In this document: in pieces, positions 42,628 to 51,524 of the stretch
Position numbering within the stretch: position 1 is the first letter of the stretch
How the letters are laid out: every line of letters begins with the position of its first letter
Assembly: GCA_963696525.1 (NCBI GenBank)
Contig: CAVOKO010000004.1
Location: forward strand, 1-64,000
Source of the DNA: CAWBRT01 sp963696525
GTDB lineage: Bacteria; Acidobacteriota; Terriglobia; Terriglobales; Acidobacteriaceae
DNA length: 64,000 bases
Direction of reading: 5' to 3'
Program-made: the position numbers and the translations under genes
The notes under the pieces: generated by a model
Told to the model about the DNA's origin: nothing
Seen by the model: only the letters and a program-made list of their open reading frames with translations
The model's database searches: none

Positions 42628-43953
42628 ATGGAGGAGTTTGAGCGGATTCGCGTTGTGATTCGTCGCGAGCCTACGCTCCATTTTTTTGTGCGGATATTTA
42701 CCCCAGCTCGATGGATACGATTGCTGTTGAAGTCGCTTGGCCCGGGCATTATCACCGGGGCTGCCGGCGATGATCCATCAGGCATTGCCACATATTCTGT
42801 TGCGGGCGCGCAGCTTGGAACCAAGCTTCTCTGGACTGCGCTCCTGACATGGCCGATGATGGCCGCAGTTCAAATGATGTGTGCCCGAATCGGCGAGGTG
42901 ACGGGACAAGGCCTAGGCGGAAATTTCAGGCAGCGATTTCCACGTTGGCTGCTACTCGTTTTTGGCGTAGCCCTGCTTGCGGCCAACACAATTAACATTG
43001 CGGCGGACTTGGCGGGCATGGCGGATGCGGCAGCAATGCTGTCGGGAATCAATGCACACTTGTTTGTCGTGGTTTTCGGGCTCCTTATTTCTTGGGCAAC
43101 GGTCCGGCTCCGCTATCACCAGATAGCGAACGTGCTCAAATGGCTGGTGCTGGTGCTCTTCGCCTACCCGATTACCGCATTCGTGGTGGGGGCTGATTGG
43201 AGCCGAGTCGTGCACGATACCCTAGTGCCGTCGATTCCACATACCAGAGATGAATGGTCGATGCTGGTGGCGATTCTCGGCACGACGATCAGTCCGTATT
43301 TGTTTTTCTGGCAGGCGAGTGAAGAAGTGGAAGAGGAGAAGGCGGCAGGTCAGAGTACGCTCGCTAAACGGAGAGGAGCAACACTCCAAGGACTTGAGTT
43401 GAGGAAGATTGATGTGGGCGTCGGCGCGTTTTTCTCGAATATGGTCATGTTTTTTATCATCCTGACCACTGCGATCACCCTCAACCGCCACGGCATCACG
43501 CACATCGAGACTACTCGCCAGGCAGCCGAAGCCCTTCGACCCTTAGCCGGCAAATTCGCTTCGACCCTGTTCACCCTGGGCATTGTCGGCGTTGGATTTC
43601 TTGCCATCCCAACGCTGGCGGGATCAACGGCATACGCTTTCGCGGAAACGCTGCGGTGGCGCCAAGGCTTGGACAAGAAACTGAAACAGGCTCGTTGGTT
43701 TTACGGTCTTATTCTGCTCTCGACCGGAGTGGGAATCGGACTGGACTTTGCAGGCATAAACCCTGTGAAGGCACTCTACTGGACAGCGGTCATCAACGGA
43801 TTGTTAGCGCCCTTCCTTCTGGTTGCAATCTTGGTCGTCGCCGCAGACAAGAAACTGATGCAGGGCCAACCAAGTTCACGCTTGGGATGGACCGTCGTGG
43901 CAATCACCGCGGTGGCGATGTTCGCCGCTGGCGTAGCCATGTTTGTTGTGTAG
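42628..43953 (+). CDS. NRAMP-related divalent metal transporter
   Basis: A 441-residue protein with about eleven membrane helices of the Nramp superfamily. Helix 1 reads GPGIITGAAGDDPSGIATY (in outline) rather than the canonical DPGN, and helix 6 reads TISPYLFFWQASEE in place of MPH. It therefore belongs to the divergent branch that may carry Mg or other ions. ATG 42628 is chosen; an in-frame TTG at 42601 lacks a ribosome site. It lies directly downstream of the PBP. Confidence 0.85.
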   Translation: MEEFERIRVVIRREPTLHFFVRIFTPARWIRLLLKSLGPGIITGAAGDDPSGIATYSVAGAQLGTKLLWTALLTWPMMAAVQMMCARIGEVTGQGLGGNFRQRFPRWLLLVFGVALLAANTINIAADLAGMADAAAMLSGINAHLFVVVFGLLISWATVRLRYHQIANVLKWLVLVLFAYPITAFVVGADWSRVVHDTLVPSIPHTRDEWSMLVAILGTTISPYLFFWQASEEVEEEKAAGQSTLAKRRGATLQGLELRKIDVGVGAFFSNMVMFFIILTTAITLNRHGITHIETTRQAAEALRPLAGKFASTLFTLGIVGVGFLAIPTLAGSTAYAFAETLRWRQGLDKKLKQARWFYGLILLSTGVGIGLDFAGINPVKALYWTAVINGLLAPFLLVAILVVAADKKLMQGQPSSRLGWTVVAITAVAMFAAGVAMFVV

Positions 43954-44018
43954 ACTCCCGATCTCGCTGCCACGGTGGAGCCACATGATAATCTGCATTC
44001 GGCTTCCTAGCGTTGCCC

Positions 44019-44291
44019 TCATTGACGAGTGAGATGTCTTATGCGAGAGATGGCAAGCCGGTGTTGTGGGTTCAGTATTTCCAGCGAGACGATGAACAGA
44101 ATCAGGGTAGCCCCATTTGCGACCACAGATATGTAGAAAGGAATCGCGAGCGGCAGGACCGCACTGAACATGCCGGCCACTGCAAGAAGTACTGGGATCC
44201 AGAGAAATGTGTCGGCTCGATCCGCATTAACGAGAACCACAATGGCTCCTGCCCAGACGGCAAGTAACAGCACGGCGAATGTCTCAGGCAT
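44019..44291 (-). CDS. small membrane protein (90 aa)
   Basis: A 90-residue protein with two to three hydrophobic helices (TFAVLLLAVWAGAIVVLVN, LWIPVLLAVAGMFSAVL, YISVVANGATLILFIVSL). No family name recognised. GAGGTCTTTA precedes the ATG. A regulon promoter about 60-85 bases upstream points at it, so it is likely a real member of the regulon. Confidence 0.65.
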   Translation of the reverse strand: MPETFAVLLLAVWAGAIVVLVNADRADTFLWIPVLLAVAGMFSAVLPLAIPFYISVVANGATLILFIVSLEILNPQHRLAISRIRHLTRQ

Positions 44292-44352
44292 TAAAGACCT
44301 CGATTCATAGGCGCTCCCGCCAGCGACGCATGCGGAGCGCTACCAAGTATCG

Positions 44353-44396
44353 ATTATCGAGCTTTAAGCTTTTGAAAGCTGATCAAGATTGACCAC
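44353..44396 (-). promoter_or_regulatory. regulon promoter copy 5
   Basis: Minus-strand GTGGTCAATCTTGATCAGCT (44396-44377), 18 bases, then GATAAT (44358-44353). It points to the 90-residue membrane protein at 44291 and is 18/20 identical to copy 4. Confidence 0.65.
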
Positions 44397-44483
44397 GTCT
44401 TACTGCCACGCTGCTGTGTTCCGGCCCTGCTACCTCGCCGAGGTTGAAGGCAGTGCGGCCGGCGGCATCTAACTTCTGGCGAT

Positions 44484-45209
44484 TCAGTCTTCGACTTTTT
44501 GCAACACTTTCAGTGAATGCCCTCGGAGTATTTGGTGAATCTGGGGCCAGAACTGCCGAAAGATTCTTTCTCCTGCGTCGCCGCCGACGGTGGACCCGAA
44601 ATTGCCGAAAGTCCCCGAGACAGATTGCGCCTGATACGGAACGAGTTGCGTCCGATACCGACGGTAAGTTGTATTGGCAACAGCCGCTGACGCGAGTGCA
44701 CCGAGCAGATACGACGTGTTAAACCTTCTCTTCCCGGACTCGTCGTGCGCGATAAAGAGACGAAAAGCAGCGTAGCTGGCACGACCCAGAAAGCTGTCGC
44801 TCGTATGATTATCTGGAAAGACGTTCGGTCTTTTTTGAACCACGGACGCTCCATACAATGCGCTAAAGCTGGGCGTTACTCTGGGCGCGTGGTACTCCGG
44901 CGATTCGCGTGCCATCTTTGAATTGACGGCGGCGCCGTCGAACATTAATGGGGTTGTTGTTTCCACAAGCGCCTGGGCTCTCTCTCGCTGCTTCTCTGGT
45001 ACTGCCGATGGTGCATCCGGAAGCGAACTTTGCGCAGTTCGCAACTCCTGCCGCTGTTCCTGCGCCGGGCGAAACCTCGTGGAGCGCAGGTTCTTAGGTA
45101 AGCCAGACGATGGCAACCCGTTCTGAGACCATGCTCCGGCACCGCCCAGCAACAGGAAAAGGGTCAGGATCACTGCCGATCGCTCTAACTCTGCATGGTT
45201 CCGATTCAT
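44484..45209 (-). CDS. secreted/periplasmic hypothetical protein
   Basis: A 241-residue protein with an N-terminal hydrophobic export signal (AVILTLFLLLGGAGAWSQ). The middle is Ser/Pro/Gln-rich (SSLPDAPSAVPE), and a C-terminal segment (YLLGALASAAVANTTYRRY, FGNFGSTVGGDAGERIFRQFWPQI) may insert in or face a membrane. No family recognised. It is transcribed from regulon copy 6 with a very short leader. Divergent from the L,D-transpeptidase. Confidence 0.65.
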   Translation of the reverse strand: MNRNHAELERSAVILTLFLLLGGAGAWSQNGLPSSGLPKNLRSTRFRPAQEQRQELRTAQSSLPDAPSAVPEKQRERAQALVETTTPLMFDGAAVNSKMARESPEYHAPRVTPSFSALYGASVVQKRPNVFPDNHTSDSFLGRASYAAFRLFIAHDESGKRRFNTSYLLGALASAAVANTTYRRYRTQLVPYQAQSVSGTFGNFGSTVGGDAGERIFRQFWPQIHQILRGHSLKVLQKVED

Positions 45210-45228
45210 AAGTCACGATTTCGCATTA

Positions 45229-45272
45229 ATGATACCGACCCTGAGTCGTGCCGTCTGTGCAACATTGACCAC
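45229..45272 (-). promoter_or_regulatory. regulon promoter copy 6
   Basis: Minus-strand GTGGTCAATGTTGCACAGAC (45272-45253), 18 bases, then TATCAT (45234-45229). The -10 ends 20 bases before the ATG at 45209, so the leader is very short and lacks a good ribosome site. Back-to-back with copy 7. Confidence 0.7.
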
Positions 45273-45305
45273 AATGAAAGCTACAAAGCCCAAATCATTG
45301 CAGAG

Positions 45306-45349
45306 ATGGTCAATCCTGCTCAGACCTCGGAGAGCCGCGAGGCTATAAA
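45306..45349 (+). promoter_or_regulatory. regulon promoter copy 7 (L,D-transpeptidase)
   Basis: Plus-strand ATGGTCAATCCTGCTCAGAC (45306-45325), 18 bases, then TATAAA (45344-45349). It points to the L,D-transpeptidase at 45410. Together with copy 6 it forms a divergent pair, one per gene. Confidence 0.7.
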
Positions 45350-45409
45350 AGATGACAGCCCCTCAAGGCTGCATTTCAAGCTTTACGAGGGCAAGCAGGG
45401 AGCTCACAC

Positions 45410-47119
45410 ATGTACCGTCGGAATGTGACTTGCCAATTTGCCTCGGTGTTGCTCGCCGTTTGTGCCCTAGCCTCTGGAATCAGCGCGCAAAACCATGGCG
45501 ACCGCTCTAATCCCGAGAAAGTGAACGCCCCTGCTCTATCGCAGGTAACGGCATTGCGTGCAATTGTGGGCGCTGGTCGGCTGGAAGATTTACGTTGGCC
45601 CAATTTTCCAGACTATCGCGTCCACGTTGAGGATTTTTACCGACGTTCGGGGTATTCACTGGCCTGGGTGCGTCAAGGACGGCCTACGTCGCAGGCCGCC
45701 GAGATGATCGAGATATTGCAGCACGCCAATCTGCAAGGGCTCCGCGATGACGACTATGATTCATCTCGCTGGCCCGAACGATTGGCGCGTTTGCAAGGCG
45801 AGCATTCGCTGCGTGCCGAGATCCATTTCGACATCGCACTTACAGTGAGTACCATGCGCTATGTCTCAGACGTTTCGGTGGGAAGATTGAATCCGCGATA
45901 TTTCCAGTCCAGGCTTAACATAGGCCCCAAGAAACTGGACCTTGCCATGTTCGTTCGGGACTACTTAGTGCAAGGGACGGACTTGAAGTCGGAATTGACG
46001 ACAATCGAGCCGCCGATAGCCAGCTACCGTGAAATGAAACAAGCGCTGCTAACGTACTTGCGATTGGCAAAAGAGGACAGCGGGGAGCAGTTACCTGAGC
46101 CTCACGGCATGGGGTTTTCCGGTACGCAGTACGATGGCGTACCCAGGTTAGCCAGATTGCTTCGCCTACTGGGCGATCTGCCAGAGAGCGCGATTGTCCC
46201 CGAGGGTTCTCGACTATACGATGGAGTGCTGGTCGAGGCTGTCAAACGATTCCAGGAGCGCCACGGTCTGCGGGGGGACGGATACCTCGACCTGAAAACA
46301 ATCGAGCAGCTGAATGTTCCGATGAGTTACCGTGTCGAGCAAATACAGCTTGCGTTGGAACGTTATCGCTGGCTACGTTACGACTTTCTGCGACCGCCAA
46401 TCGTGGTCAATATCCCGGCATTTCGTCTTTATGCATTTAATAAAGATGGTGGAATCGATCTGACGATGAGAGTGGACGTCGGAGAAGAGGGTGCCACAAG
46501 CACCCGCACTCCGGTTCTTGAAGACGAGATCGCGTACTTGGTCTTCCGCCCATATTGGGATGTTCCCTTCCCAATTCAGCGGGATGAAATTGTCCTTAAT
46601 ATCAAGGAAAATCCCGACTATCTATCCGAAGTTCATTTCGAGGTCATAGCGCCGAGTGGACGAGTGGTTACGAGTGGGCGCGTCACGGAAGAAGTCCTCC
46701 AGGAGGTTAGCGTTGGCAAACTTCGTGTTCGCCAGAAGCCTGGGCCAGACAACTCTTTGGGGCTGGTGAAGTTCATCTTCCCGAACCGGTACAACGTATA
46801 TCTTCACGATACCCCGTCCTGGGGGAATTTCTTCGGGCAATCAGCTCGAAACGTGAGCCACGGCTGCGTTCACCTGGAGAAGCCTGATGAACTGGCGGCG
46901 TGGGTACTACGGGATAAATCCGACTGGACTCTTGAACGGGTGCGCCACGCGATGCGAGACGGCCAAGACGATCTCAAGGTGACTCTCACTAAGCCGATAC
47001 CAGTAATGCTTCTTTATACAACGGCGCTAGCAACGGAACACGGCGACATTCACTTCTATCCTGATATTTATGGATACGATACAGAACTACTGGCTAAAGG
47101 CTATCCAACTCCGAGATAA
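45410..47119 (+). CDS. YcbB/LdtD-type L,D-transpeptidase
   Basis: A 569-residue exported enzyme making 3-3 cross-links in peptidoglycan. It has a signal peptide (VLLAVCALASGISAQ), an N-terminal scaffold domain, a peptidoglycan-binding-like helix bundle (GVLVEAVKRFQERHGL) and a YkuD catalytic domain with Cys486 in SHGCVHLEKP. Length and order match LdtD. AGGGAG lies seven bases before the ATG. Such cross-links are linked to envelope stress and stationary phase, consistent with the regulon. Confidence 0.92.
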   Translation: MYRRNVTCQFASVLLAVCALASGISAQNHGDRSNPEKVNAPALSQVTALRAIVGAGRLEDLRWPNFPDYRVHVEDFYRRSGYSLAWVRQGRPTSQAAEMIEILQHANLQGLRDDDYDSSRWPERLARLQGEHSLRAEIHFDIALTVSTMRYVSDVSVGRLNPRYFQSRLNIGPKKLDLAMFVRDYLVQGTDLKSELTTIEPPIASYREMKQALLTYLRLAKEDSGEQLPEPHGMGFSGTQYDGVPRLARLLRLLGDLPESAIVPEGSRLYDGVLVEAVKRFQERHGLRGDGYLDLKTIEQLNVPMSYRVEQIQLALERYRWLRYDFLRPPIVVNIPAFRLYAFNKDGGIDLTMRVDVGEEGATSTRTPVLEDEIAYLVFRPYWDVPFPIQRDEIVLNIKENPDYLSEVHFEVIAPSGRVVTSGRVTEEVLQEVSVGKLRVRQKPGPDNSLGLVKFIFPNRYNVYLHDTPSWGNFFGQSARNVSHGCVHLEKPDELAAWVLRDKSDWTLERVRHAMRDGQDDLKVTLTKPIPVMLLYTTALATEHGDIHFYPDIYGYDTELLAKGYPTPR

Positions 47120-47351
47120 GAATAAATCCCGGCGAAACAATGGGATGCGGTGCGCCGTGAAAATGGCGATTCACGGTCTCAGCAACGAATTCAGGTGGTT
47201 AGAAGCAGCGCATCGGCTTCAGAATTGGACGCGGGTTATATTGCCTTGACCGGTTCCGCGATCGAGGAGATATGGCGGCCAGTTCGAGTTTGAACAAGCG
47301 TGAAGATTTGTGATAGCTACCGACGCGGTTGGGACATAGGGAGAACGATCG

Positions 47352-47840
47352 ATGCTTGCCTTGGGTAGTGTGGACCGATACGTTGTGGAAGATTCCACTC
47401 GCACAGCGTTGGCGGCTGTCAGTTCATTCCTGATTGCGCGTCTGTTGCATATGCCTGAAGCTTACTGGGCAGCGATTTCGACGATCATCGTGATACAGTC
47501 CACGCTAGGCGCGGCTTTGACCGTATCGTGGCGACGATTTGGCGGGACTGTGCTGGGAGCCACTGCCGGAGCATTGCTCTCAACTTACTTTCGATCCAAT
47601 CTGGCGATATTCGGCGTGGGTGTGTTTTTGCTCGGCCTGGTGTGTGCCATCCTGCGGCTTGGAACTGCCTACCGATTCGCGGGTGTGACGCTCGCCATCA
47701 TCATGTTAATCGTCCGAGACAGGCCCGCTTGGATTGTGGCCGAGCACCGGTTTATCGAAGTTTCTGTCGGAATTGCAGTGGGACTCGTGATAACGGCCAT
47801 CTGGCCACTCCAGGAAAAGAGAGCAGTGGGACAGCTTTAG
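47352..47840 (+). CDS. FUSC-family inner-membrane protein
   Basis: A 162-residue membrane protein with five to six helices and the FUSC signature AYWAAISTIIVIQSTLGAALTVSW (in outline), then RFGGTVLGATAGALL. It matches the short, helix-only members of the fusaric-acid-resistance/aromatic-acid exporter family, which lack the cytoplasmic domain of AaeB. GGGAGAACGATCG precedes the ATG. Substrate unknown. Confidence 0.82.
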   Translation: MLALGSVDRYVVEDSTRTALAAVSSFLIARLLHMPEAYWAAISTIIVIQSTLGAALTVSWRRFGGTVLGATAGALLSTYFRSNLAIFGVGVFLLGLVCAILRLGTAYRFAGVTLAIIMLIVRDRPAWIVAEHRFIEVSVGIAVGLVITAIWPLQEKRAVGQL

Positions 47841-48277
47841 CCCTCCTATCGCAGCGAAAACGGACTCCCGATGCGTCAGCTGAATCGCTCCTTGTCTGGA
47901 TACGAAATCATACTCAGCTTTGTGCGGAGTCAGGGGAGCAGGTCAGGTGTACCATGCGCATGACGGCTTCACGCGAAAATGAACCTGGATTGCAATAGGG
48001 TGGTCAGAAGCGATGCTATCTTACAGCGTAGACATTCTTTTCATGTTTTAGAATTATGGCCTTAGTCTCGTGACCGGGTTGCAGTTTCCTGTAGCCGGGC
48101 GCAAACAATTCGCTGCCAGCCACTCAGGCGCCCAGCGTCTCCGAAACTACCGGATCCCAAGATGAGTATCTGGACATTTGTGTTGACATCGTTGAAAGCG
48201 TTGGGCACTGACAGGTAATAAGCGGGAGGAAACGCAGAGCACCTGGCTTGGCCAGATGCTCACGTGCTTGCTGATTC
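47841..48277. other. intergenic, nothing recognised
   Basis: About 437 bases between the FUSC gene and the convergent secreted protein. No supported gene, repeat or RNA was seen. Confidence 0.45.
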
Positions 48278-48679
48278 TTAGCGTTTGTTCCCGCCTGTAT
48301 GGCCACGCCCATCGCGCACTTCATTTCCTTTGAAATGCGACATGTTCTGGGCATGCGTTGCGGGCTCGTGTTTGTCGCCACGTTGCGGCATCGCGCCTTT
48401 GTAGCCGTGTTCAGGGTGATAATTGTTATTCACGTGGCCACGGAAGTTATGGCCGCCATGAAACCATGGACCGGCACCGATGAAGACACCACCGGTAAAC
48501 CATTCCGGACCGTAGTAGCCAGAGGGAGCGCAGCCGTACGGAGAGGCGTCATAGTACCCGTAAGGACATTCAGGGGCGACTCCGATGTTAATGCTGACCC
48601 CAGCCTCTATATTCGGAACGGCTACCATGAAGCAAATTGCGGCAACGCCGGCTAGTGCAAGATATTTAAGTCTGTTCAT
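48278..48679 (-). CDS. small secreted Gly/His/Tyr-rich protein
   Basis: A 133-residue protein with a signal peptide (LALAGVAAICFMVAVPNIEA). The mature part is rich in Gly, Tyr, Pro and His (CPYGYYDASPYGCAPSGYYG, WFHGGHNFRGH) with a His-rich polar tail. Similar small exported proteins are common in Acidobacteriota, of unknown role; metal binding by His is conceivable. GAGGAG lies five bases before the ATG. Controlled by regulon copy 9. Confidence 0.7.
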   Translation of the reverse strand: MNRLKYLALAGVAAICFMVAVPNIEAGVSINIGVAPECPYGYYDASPYGCAPSGYYGPEWFTGGVFIGAGPWFHGGHNFRGHVNNNYHPEHGYKGAMPQRGDKHEPATHAQNMSHFKGNEVRDGRGHTGGNKR

Positions 48680-48723
48680 TAGTTCTCCTCGTTTTCGCGA
48701 ATGCAGTTATCCACGCTCCTTCG

Positions 48724-48767
48724 AATATCGTCTAGTTACGACACCACGTCTGTATTGTTTTGCTCAC
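48724..48767 (-). promoter_or_regulatory. regulon promoter copy 9
   Basis: Minus-strand GTGAGCAAAACAATACAGAC (48767-48748): the outer ends are conserved, the centre diverges. After 18 bases comes GATATT (48729-48724). It points to the secreted protein at 48679. Divergent from copy 8. Confidence 0.55.
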
Positions 48768-48854
48768 AAGTGCAAACTTTATTAATCATCGGCCGGCCTC
48801 CTCTCGCCGGACGGCAACGCCGTGGCGAAGGTGCACACTGACTTTATCTATCGC

Positions 48855-48898
48855 GTGAGCAATATTGAACAGACGCCGATTATTGCACTTGGTACCTT
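48855..48898 (+). promoter_or_regulatory. regulon promoter copy 8
   Basis: Plus-strand GTGAGCAATATTGAACAGAC (48855-48874), 18 bases, then TACCTT (48893-48898). It points to the gene at 49012 with a leader of about 107 bases. Confidence 0.7.
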
Positions 48899-49011
48899 TG
48901 GAGATGCCGGCACTGAGAGAGTGGCTTACAGGCGGATTGACCGCACCCATCCACAGGCAAACAGGTCACGACATCGATCCATAACCCTATAGGGTAGAAA
49001 GAGAGTTCAAG

Positions 49012-49569
49012 ATGGTTAGCACCCTGAAAGAAGGCGCACAGAATTCCGTCGTCGCAGTTTTCGCACAACATTCTGGAGCGGAAAACGCAGTCAAAGAATT
49101 GAAGGATAGCCGCTTCGACGTCAAGAAGTTGTCGATTGTTGGAAGCGATTACCATTCGAACGAAGATGTGGTCGGCTTCTACAACATAGGCGACAGGATG
49201 AAGTATTGGGGCAAAACGGGCGCATTCTGGGGCGGGCTGTGGGGCATGTTATTTGGAGCGGCGTTCCTGGTCATCCCTGGTATAGGTCCGATCATTGCTG
49301 CAGGCCCTATCGTGACCTGGATCATCGGCGCCTTGGAAGGCGCGGTTATGGTTGGCGGGATAAGCGCTTTGGGGGCGGGACTATTCAGCCTCGGTATCCC
49401 GAAGGACAGCGTGGTGAAGTACGAGACGTCGATCAAAGCCGGAAAGTTTTTGCTGATCGCGCACGGAACTGCCGATGAGGTCCAGCAAGCCCGTAATGTT
49501 CTGCAAAGCACCGGAGCCGAGGAAATCAACGTGCATCAACCGCCCGTAGAAGCTACGCGGGTTGCGTAG
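49012..49569 (+). CDS. general-stress/DUF1269-like membrane-associated protein
   Basis: A 185-residue protein. The N-terminal part (VVAVFAQHSGAENAVKELKD, KLSIVG) resembles the YflT/general stress protein 17M fold. It is followed by a glycine-rich double membrane segment (GAFWGGLWGMLFGAAFLVIPG, GPIVTWIIGALEGAVMVGG) and a second copy of the fold-like end (LLIAHGTADEVQQARNVLQ). GAGAG precedes the ATG. It is a typical small stress-induced protein, transcribed from regulon copy 8. Confidence 0.75.
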   Translation: MVSTLKEGAQNSVVAVFAQHSGAENAVKELKDSRFDVKKLSIVGSDYHSNEDVVGFYNIGDRMKYWGKTGAFWGGLWGMLFGAAFLVIPGIGPIIAAGPIVTWIIGALEGAVMVGGISALGAGLFSLGIPKDSVVKYETSIKAGKFLLIAHGTADEVQQARNVLQSTGAEEINVHQPPVEATRVA

Positions 49570-49585
49570 ACATCGTGAGATGCGT

Positions 49586-49628
49586 TGTCCGCGGCACTTG
49601 GCCAGCAATGTGCAACTTGCCGCGGACA
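49586..49628. terminator. 10-bp stem hairpin after the stress gene
   Basis: TGTCCGCGGC (49586-49595) pairs perfectly with GCCGCGGACA (49619-49628) around a 23-base loop, 17 bases after the stress-gene stop. It has no T-run. Within the loop, TGGCCAGCAATGTGC (49599-49613) has the -24/-12 spacing of a sigma-54 promoter for aspT, a weaker alternative reading. Confidence 0.4.
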
Positions 49629-49791
49629 CGCGACTCAATGTCAACGCCGATGCATTTGTCCGTTATGAATGTCCGAGACCGCAGAGCGATATCCACGAAA
49701 GCACCAACTGCTCACGCGGCATTAAGGACGGACTAGATATTGTTCGCGACGCCTTCCTAGCAGCCGAGGAGAGCGAGACAAGGATAACAAC

Positions 49792-51504
49792 ATGGAGCTT
49801 CTACGTCATCTATTCACTCTTGAGCCGTTGCTCGCGCTCTTCGCAACCATCGCGCTCGGGTATCTGGTTGGAAAAATCAAAATCGGCAGCTTCGTCTTGG
49901 GTGGTATTGCCGGGACCCTGTTGGTCGGCGTTGTCATTGGACAGCTTGGCATCAATATCAGATAGTGGCATTAAGGCGATATTCTTTGCTCTCTTCATTT
50001 ATGCTGTCGGATTCCAAGGTGGACCTCAGTTCTTCCATGCGCTCAACAGACGCTCGCTTAACCAGTTAGCCTCTTCTTTCGTCATGTGCTTCACGGGCTT
50101 GCTCTGTGTCTTGCTGGCTGCCTGGATGTTCGGGTTGGATCGAGGGATGGCGGCAGGACTTGCCGCTGGCGGGCTCACCCAGTCTGCGATTCTCGGCACA
50201 GCCGGAGATGCAATTGCCAAGTTAGGGCTTTCTCCTGCATTAATCAAGACCATGCAGACCAATGTCGCCGTCGGTTATGCCGTTTGTTACATCTTTGGGT
50301 CGCTCGGGCCGATCATCATGGTCAGTTGGTTTTTACCGATGGTGATGAAGTGGAATATTCGCCAAGAGGCAGTGAAGCTCGCGAAACTCATGTCCGGCGG
50401 TCGCGCAGAACTCGATCCGGGTCAGTTCAATGCGGTGCGGGACATCGACACCCGCATCTATGAAGTTGCGCAGGACGAGCAAGGCAGTAGGCGAGACGGC
50501 GCTAGCGATCGACAAAAAGCTCTCCGATGCTGCGGTCGAGGCCGTTTTTCGTGATGGCAAGGCACTCGATTTCACCGACGCAACGATCGCTCAGGCTGGC
50601 GATAGCGTCGCGATCACCGGCACGATCGATGTCCATGGAGACCGCTTCCGGCTTCTTCGGTCGGGAGGTAACCGCCCCAAGCGGTCTGTTGCTGGTGCAA
50701 GAAAATCGCGAAATCATTTTGACCAACCGCGCCCTCAGCGGCCGCGAACTCGGCGAGATTCACGACCATGTCAATGTGGACACCCGTCACGGCGTGTTCT
50801 TGACGGCAGTCAAGCGCATGGGGCTGAACCTACCTCTACTAAGCAAGCTTCAGCTGAAGAGCGGCGACGAATTGCACTTTACCGGGAGTCCAACCGACCT
50901 CAATCGAGTGCAATCAAAGATCGGCTACAAAATCACCGCTGCAGCAGTCACAGACTTCGTCTTCTTCGGCATCGGCATGCTCATCGGTATGCTCATCGGC
51001 CTGATCCAGTTCAAGCTATGGGGCATTCCGATCTCAATCGGCAGCGGCGGCGGCTGTCTGTTGTCCGGCTTGTTCTTCGGCTGGCTGCGCAGTGTGCATC
51101 CGAAATTCTCGGCGTTACCGCTCGGCGCCTCCAACTTCCTCCGCGATTTCGGACTGGCCGTGTTTGTCGGGATTGTCGGTATCACCGCCGGCCCCCAGGC
51201 CCTGGTCGCGATTCGGCAATACGGCATGACGCTGTTCTTTCTTGGCGTTGGCGTGACGCTGATTCCGCAGGTCATCACATTCTTCTTCTCCTACTACATC
51301 CTGCGCATCCAGAACCCAATTGAAGCGTTGGCCTGCGTCGCTGGCGGTCGCAGTGCCAACCCTGCTTTCGCCGCTTTACTGTCAAAGGCAGGCAATGCCA
51401 CGCCGGTAGTTTCGTTTACCGTCACCTACGCCGTTGCCAATGTATTCCTCACCCTCTGGGGACCTGTCATCATCGGCATTATTACTAAAAACGCAGCCCA
51501 CTAA
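49792..51504 (+). pseudogene. aspT: aspartate:alanine antiporter, three frameshifts
   Basis: Encodes an AspT-type antiporter (AAEx family, about 560 aa) split over three frames. The N-terminal helix region runs to about 49965 (LEPLLALFATIALGYLVGKIK in outline). The second piece, to about 50480, contains AIFFALFIYAVGFQGGPQFF, and a third runs to about 50630 (AVGETALAIDKKLSDAAVEAV). The rest (VFLTAVKRMGLNLP, GGRSANPAFAALLSKAG) is intact to 51504. All three shifts are net +1. AAGGATAACAAC precedes the ATG. With aspD it would exchange aspartate for alanine and build a proton-motive force. Confidence 0.8.
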
Positions 51505-51524
51505 TTCAGTATCGAGGCACCATC

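Noticed and set aside
49599..49613. Sigma-54 promoter for aspT
   Set aside because: Spacing is right, but the CAC part is CAG-like and it lies in the loop of a strong hairpin; kept only as an alternative note.
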